The translations under genes were made by a program, and so were the position numbers. Shown one piece after another: positions 59,979-64,000 of a DNA stretch of 64,000 nt. The notes below the pieces were generated by a model. It made no database searches. It was not told the DNA's origin and saw nothing but the letters and a program-made list of their open reading frames with translations. Origin of the DNA: Bradyrhizobium sp. (GTDB lineage: Bacteria; Pseudomonadota; Alphaproteobacteria; Rhizobiales; Xanthobacteraceae); the NCBI RefSeq assembly GCF_030646015.1, contig NZ_JAUSLT010000065.1:27373-91372 (forward strand), given 5' to 3'. Positions within the stretch are counted from its first letter, which is position 1. Each line of letters begins with the position of its first letter.

Positions 59979-60194
59979 TTAGGAGTTACTGGATTTGGTG
60001 ATTTTCGAATTGACGGAGGGGAGGCTCGCCAGCCAAGCGTTGAGGTCCGCATCAAAGATCAAGGTGCGGCGACCGGCTTTGCGCATTTTGAGATTGCCGG
60101 CCTTGATCTCTTCATCGATGAAGCTGCGGCCGACGCCGGTGAGCTTCGTGACATCGTCAATCGAGTGGGTGAGTTTTCGGCGTTCGCTTTGCAT
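59979..60194 (-). CDS. AlpA/excisionase-like helix-turn-helix protein
   Basis: LTHSIDDVTKLTGVGRSFIDEEIKAGNLKMRKAGRRTLIFDADLNAWLASLP (MerR/AlpA-type HTH_17). Confidence 0.8.
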   Translation of the reverse strand: MQSERRKLTHSIDDVTKLTGVGRSFIDEEIKAGNLKMRKAGRRTLIFDADLNAWLASLPSVNSKITKSSNS

Positions 60195-60275
60195 GTCTCG
60201 TCTCCGACCACGTCCGGATGGACGTCCAGGTGCGGAGAAGACAGCTCCAGATGGTGAATAACGAACGAGGCGGCT

Positions 60276-60962
60276 CTAGTCCGGTTTGATTTTCACCAGT
60301 CCATGTGGTTCAGACTTCAGCGAATCAGTAATCCAGCTGTCTTGCTGCTTTTTTGTCCCCTTTAACGGGTAGTCTCCGACGACTGCTCGCAGCAGGCTAC
60401 CAGGGGGCGGCGCCATCTTAATGATCTTGACCCAACGAGCCCAGAATGCCGCTTGGCGTTTCGAGGCATCATCTGAGGTCGACGAGGGCCTATTCTGTCC
60501 TTGGTTCGGAAATCGCTCCCATCTCGCTTTGTCATTTGCGATCCTTTTTACGGCGTCGCGCTCGCTCAGTCCCTCCTGCAACAGCACCTGCATCATTTGA
60601 TAGAATATGAGGTGCTGTTCAGCCGTCCATTTGGCGGCGTTTTTATTTTTTTGACGCTTGGGCGTTGTCGATATGCCGCCCACGCCATGATGAATTGTCG
60701 CTAACAAGAAAAATGCTTTTCTCCAAACATCGGGCTGCTCCGGATCGACGTGCATTTCTCGCAGCAATTGCTCTATTTGCTGATCATTTTTGCGACGCAA
60801 ATTCAAAACGGTGTCGGCGTTGATTGCTCTTGCATCTTGGACAATGTCATCAAGATTATGAGGTTCAAATTGCGTTAGGCGGGCGGCCTGCGCTTCTCTC
60901 CAGCCGATTGAAGGTATCAATTGGAAAGAGTCTTTCGCAAGCCCTTTAGGTTTTCGAGACAC
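60276..60962 (-). CDS. Hypothetical protein of the integrated element
   Basis: 228-aa ORF, lower GC than flanks, no motif recognised. Confidence 0.55.
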   Translation of the reverse strand: MSRKPKGLAKDSFQLIPSIGWREAQAARLTQFEPHNLDDIVQDARAINADTVLNLRRKNDQQIEQLLREMHVDPEQPDVWRKAFFLLATIHHGVGGISTTPKRQKNKNAAKWTAEQHLIFYQMMQVLLQEGLSERDAVKRIANDKARWERFPNQGQNRPSSTSDDASKRQAAFWARWVKIIKMAPPPGSLLRAVVGDYPLKGTKKQQDSWITDSLKSEPHGLVKIKPD

Positions 60963-61014
60963 TGCTATCGGTCCTTGGAGGGCGGAGAGGAAAGTCTTCG
61001 GCTACCGATGGCCG

Positions 61015-61212
61015 CTACGCGCGTAATTTGATGATGCTGGCTTCTTCGGTAATGCCAAGATTCGGAAAATTCGACCGGATCGTCTGTGCACCGTAGCTCG
61101 GCGCCAGACGGGCGAAGTGCTTCTCGGTCATGCGGGTGTCGGCATGGCCGAGCTGGGCGGCGACCACGCCCATCGGCGCCACTTTGGACCTCAATTTGAT
61201 TTTTGCGACCAA
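61015..61212 (-). pseudogene. C-terminal fragment of a second tyrosine recombinase
   Basis: VVAAQLGHADTRMTEKHFARLAPSYGAQTIRSNFPNLGI matches the LGHxxxxMTxxHY box of tyrosine integrases; no N-terminal or core domain. Confidence 0.8.
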
Positions 61213-61242
61213 GTCGGCCCTCGAACGCTGGGGGGTACCTTG

Positions 61243-62460
61243 TTAGGCTCGTAACGACACAACCCGACCAAGGTTGCGAAACTCGTCGAGATAGTTGGCC
61301 CACGCGGTCATCATGCGGACACGCTCCGCCCAATATTCCGCGGCGTGAGTGTAGGCTCCACGAACCTTGTCTTCTTCCTGGTGAGCAAGTTGCCGCTCGA
61401 TTGCGTCCGGATTCCATTTTCCAGTCTCATTGAGCCGCGTCGACGCCATCGAGCGGAAGCCGTGCGTCGTCATTTCGGTTTTGTCGTAGCCCAGCCGGCG
61501 CAGCGCCGCATTGAGTGTGTTTTCGCTCATCGGCCGATGCCACGAGCGAACCGAAGGGAAGAGAAATTTTGAGTTGCTGGTTATTTCCATTAGTTCGCGC
61601 AGGAGAGCTAACGACTGTCGAGCAAGGGGGACGCGATGCTCGCGGCGCATTTTCATCTTTCGTGCTGGGATGCGCCAAACCGCTTCGGGAATATTGAACT
61701 CGGCCCACTCGGCCGTTCGTAATTCGCCGGGACGTGCAAATAAGAGTGGTGCCAACTGAAGCGCAATTTTGGTGGTAGGTTGCCCCTCGAAGCCGTCTAA
61801 GGCGCGCAAGAGCGCGCCGATCTGGCCGGGCTCAACAATGGTGGCACGATGGGTAACGGTCGGGGTGATCAAAGCACCGCGCAAATCCGCGGACGGATCA
61901 CGTTCTGCACGGCCAGTAGCGATCGCGTAGCGGAAAACCGCGCCCGCCGTACTGCGGACCCGGCCGGCGGTTTCGTAACGGCCGCGTTTTTCGATCTTGC
62001 GAAGGGCGTCCAGCAATTCTGGCGCCTTTATCTCAGCGATGGGGCGATTGCCGAGCTCAGCATTTGCAAAATCGAGCAACCATTTTTTCTTTTTAAGCGT
62101 CGCCGCCGCGTCGCCTTCGGCCTTCCATTTGTCGAAAAGTTCCTCGGCCACGGCTGCGAAAGTGTTGCGGCGGGACAATCGAGCAGCGCCGCGTTCGGCT
62201 TTGCGCTCAACCGACGGATCAGATCCTTGGGCAAGCAACTTCTTTGCCGCCTCGCGCTTGGCGCGTGCCTCGGACAGAGATGTTACCGGATACGGTCCCA
62301 AGGCTAATAGCTTTTGCTTGCCGTCAAACCTGTAAGCAAGCCGCCACAGTTTGGCAGCGTTCGGCTGCACCAACAAATAGAGGCCGCCGCCATCCGATAA
62401 TTTGAACGGTTTCTGGCGCGGCTTAGCGTTACGGAAGGCAATATCGCTTCGAGCCGGCAT
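61243..62460 (-). CDS. Tyrosine integrase (P4-type, DUF4102 arm-binding N-terminus)
   Basis: MPARSDIAFRNAKPRQKPFKLSDGGGLYLLVQPNAAKLWRLAYRFDGKQKLLALGPYPVTSLSEARAKR; FARPGELRTAEWAEF, TTHGFRSMASTRLNE, AHQEEDKVRGAYTHAAEY. Confidence 0.95.
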   Translation of the reverse strand: MPARSDIAFRNAKPRQKPFKLSDGGGLYLLVQPNAAKLWRLAYRFDGKQKLLALGPYPVTSLSEARAKREAAKKLLAQGSDPSVERKAERGAARLSRRNTFAAVAEELFDKWKAEGDAAATLKKKKWLLDFANAELGNRPIAEIKAPELLDALRKIEKRGRYETAGRVRSTAGAVFRYAIATGRAERDPSADLRGALITPTVTHRATIVEPGQIGALLRALDGFEGQPTTKIALQLAPLLFARPGELRTAEWAEFNIPEAVWRIPARKMKMRREHRVPLARQSLALLRELMEITSNSKFLFPSVRSWHRPMSENTLNAALRRLGYDKTEMTTHGFRSMASTRLNETGKWNPDAIERQLAHQEEDKVRGAYTHAAEYWAERVRMMTAWANYLDEFRNLGRVVSLRA

Positions 62461-62483
62461 CGCTAGTTCCCGTGAAAAGGGCG

Positions 62484-62541
62484 ATACCAACACACCCTTA
62501 GGATACCAACACTAATACCAACAAAATCGTCGGATACCAAC
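62484..62541. repeat. Four ATACCAAC direct repeats between integrase and tRNA-Leu (candidate arm-type sites)
   Basis: ATACCAAC begins at 62484, 62503, 62515 and 62534; spacing 19-12-19. Confidence 0.85.
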
Positions 62542-62635
62542 GGAAAGTCTCGGATGTCCACGAACATCGAACAGACGTTTTGTCCCGTCGTTGCTGGCTA
62601 AGTTGGACATCGGCGGACGCGTGCGGATTAGCCCT

Positions 62636-62720
62636 TGGTGCCCCTGGCCGGAATCGAACCAGCACTCCTTGCGGAACTCGATTTTGAGTCGAGCGCGTCT
62701 ACCAATTCCGCCACAGGGGC
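62636..62720 (-). tRNA. tRNA-Leu, anticodon CAA
   Basis: Reverse strand GCCCCTGTGGCGGAATTGGTAGACGCGCTCGACTCAAAATCGAGTTCCGCAAGGAGTGCTGGTTCGATTCCGGCCAGGGGCACCA; cloverleaf stems, CTCAAAA anticodon loop, encoded CCA. Confidence 0.96.
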
Positions 62721-62879
62721 ATTCGCGACGCCGGCCGGAAGGCGTGGGGTCGTGAAGCCGGCGGAATATAGCGGCCGGGGAGGGCGGGTCAACCCGTTGG
62801 TTTTGAAACGGGTTTCGAGCGTCTTCGTTGTCCGGAACGGCGTGCCGAGAGCCATTCAGCGGGCCCAAAACACTCCCCT

Positions 62880-63485
62880 GTGATCGCGCCTCGTCTCGAC
62901 AGCGCCTCGGCTGCGGGATACGACGCTTTGGCACAGGAGACGACCGTGACGCTGAATGCCACCGCAAGCCAGTCGTATGCGCCCGCGCGGGTCAATCCCG
63001 CATTGACGGCCGCGCTGGCGATCACGGCTATCGCCGCGGCGACGCTGGCGGGGGCGTGGTTCTTTCAGCTGGTGCTGGACATCCGGCCCTGTCCGCTCTG
63101 CCTCGAGCAGCGCTATGCCTATTACCTCGCGATCCCGCTCGGCGCGCTGCTGGCGTTCGCGGCGGCGAGGGATACGCCGCGCTCGGTGCTGCTGGCGGGG
63201 CTCGCCATTCTCGCCGCGGCCGCGCTCGGCAATGCCTGGCTCGGGGCCTATCACGCCGGCGTCGAATGGAAATTCTGGCAGGGGCCGACCGATTGCTCCG
63301 GCCCGGTGGTCAATCTCGGCAGCGCCGGCAACCTGCTGGAGCGGCTCGAGACCACAAAAGTGATCCGCTGCGACGAGGTGCAGTGGCGCTTTCTCGGCCT
63401 GTCGCTGGCCGGCTACAATGTGCTGATCTCGCTGTTGATGGCCGCGATCGCGGGCTGGGGAATCTTCCGGCTGCAGCGCCGCTGA
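62880..63485 (+). CDS. dsbB: Disulfide bond formation protein B
   Basis: RPCPLCLEQRYAYYLAIPLGALL (CxxC), second Cys pair in GPTDCSG...VIRCDEV, four TM segments; a GTG at 62946 is an alternative start. Confidence 0.85.
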   Translation: MIAPRLDSASAAGYDALAQETTVTLNATASQSYAPARVNPALTAALAITAIAAATLAGAWFFQLVLDIRPCPLCLEQRYAYYLAIPLGALLAFAAARDTPRSVLLAGLAILAAAALGNAWLGAYHAGVEWKFWQGPTDCSGPVVNLGSAGNLLERLETTKVIRCDEVQWRFLGLSLAGYNVLISLLMAAIAGWGIFRLQRR

Positions 63486-63529
63486 GGCCGGGGGCCTGCC
63501 CCGCCATAGCTCGAAGAGCGGCGGCGGGA

Positions 63530-63990
63530 CCCGACGGGCAAATCACTTCGGTTTATCAGAAATCAAAGTCAAGCCCTCGAAACAAAAATATTTCGCTTAA
63601 CACGTCGGGCAAATCACCTTTAGTGATTCGCCCGTCCCGCCCGAACGAGGGGCGTTGCGCACGTCACGAACGCGCGGTGGGATGCGATGGACGCGACAGC
63701 GTCGGGCGCGCAAGGGATTGCAGGGCGGAATGAACTCCGTGAGCGATCGGCCGGCGTGCGGACGAGCGGCGCTGCAAACCGTCTTCGCTGGAACTTGCCG
63801 GCACGCATGAGGACCGGCGAGAGCTCTGGCGGGACGGGCGCGGACGGCGAAGTCGTGTGGGCCTGACGCCCCGACGCTGGCGTCAAGTCCTGTGGAGATG
63901 TTTCGAGCCCAACCGGGCTTCGCAGGCATCGTCAATCCGCAGGGCGATGGTGGCAAGAAAGCCCGGTCACCAGGGTGATCACGTATAAGC
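63530..63990. repeat. Probable dispersed intergenic repeat region
   Basis: Repeated gggcaaatcac(t/c)tt blocks at ~63537 and ~63608 and sequence resembling multicopy Bradyrhizobium intergenic sequence; identification is from memory. Confidence 0.4.
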
Positions 63991-64000
63991 CGTAACCCAT

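Noticed and set aside
62484-62541. CRISPR-like array
   Set aside because: Repeats are only 8-10 bp with 4-11 bp spacers and no cas genes; better explained as integrase arm sites. No CRISPR array was seen anywhere in the window.
50000-62636. Left attachment-site copy of the tRNA-Leu 3' end (tggtgcccctggccggaatcg)
   Set aside because: Looked for by eye left of the integrase and not found, so the element's left boundary is left undefined.
63597-63956. 119-aa reverse ORF and nested 63620-63886 ORF
   Set aside because: Likely spurious ORFs in a repeated intergenic region rather than a protein gene.

Overview
The window is 64 kb of high-GC alphaproteobacterial chromosome, and the gene content and intergenic repeats look like Bradyrhizobium or a close relative. 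About 1-32 kb is mostly ordinary chromosome: the fadD start, a dacF-type D-Ala-D-Ala carboxypeptidase, an NdvA-like exporter, a tandem pair of Gly/Tyr-rich secreted proteins, two nitronate monooxygenases around an acyl-CoA ligase, ilvD, two-component systems, a formate/nitrite channel next to a PP2C-kinase fusion, a three-gene phosphorelay, and an orphan Mpl-like Mur ligase. From about 31 kb it becomes accessory: acdS/acdR (ACC deaminase); a complete ptxABCDE-type phosphite uptake and oxidation operon preceded by a near-consensus Pho box; a compact island of a superfamily 2 helicase, a DUF6361-like protein and a serine recombinase; a sox gene set without soxB/soxCD, fused to FCSD and IorAB-like genes; a GMC oxidoreductase module between direct repeats; and a small integrative element (integrase, AlpA-like protein, DUF3987-like protein, DUF932-like protein) at tRNA-Leu(CAA). 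The best leads are: (1) the helicase/DUF6361/recombinase cassette as a candidate uncharacterised defence module; (2) a 45-bp copy of an acdR segment at the exact breakpoint of the truncated helicase, which forms a direct repeat bracketing the ptx operon; (3) the Pho-box-preceded ptx operon; (4) the soxB-less sox/Mo-hydroxylase operon with an atypical SoxY C-terminus; (5) regular ATACCAAC repeats between integrase and tRNA. All homology calls are from reading motifs and remembered families. No database search was run.
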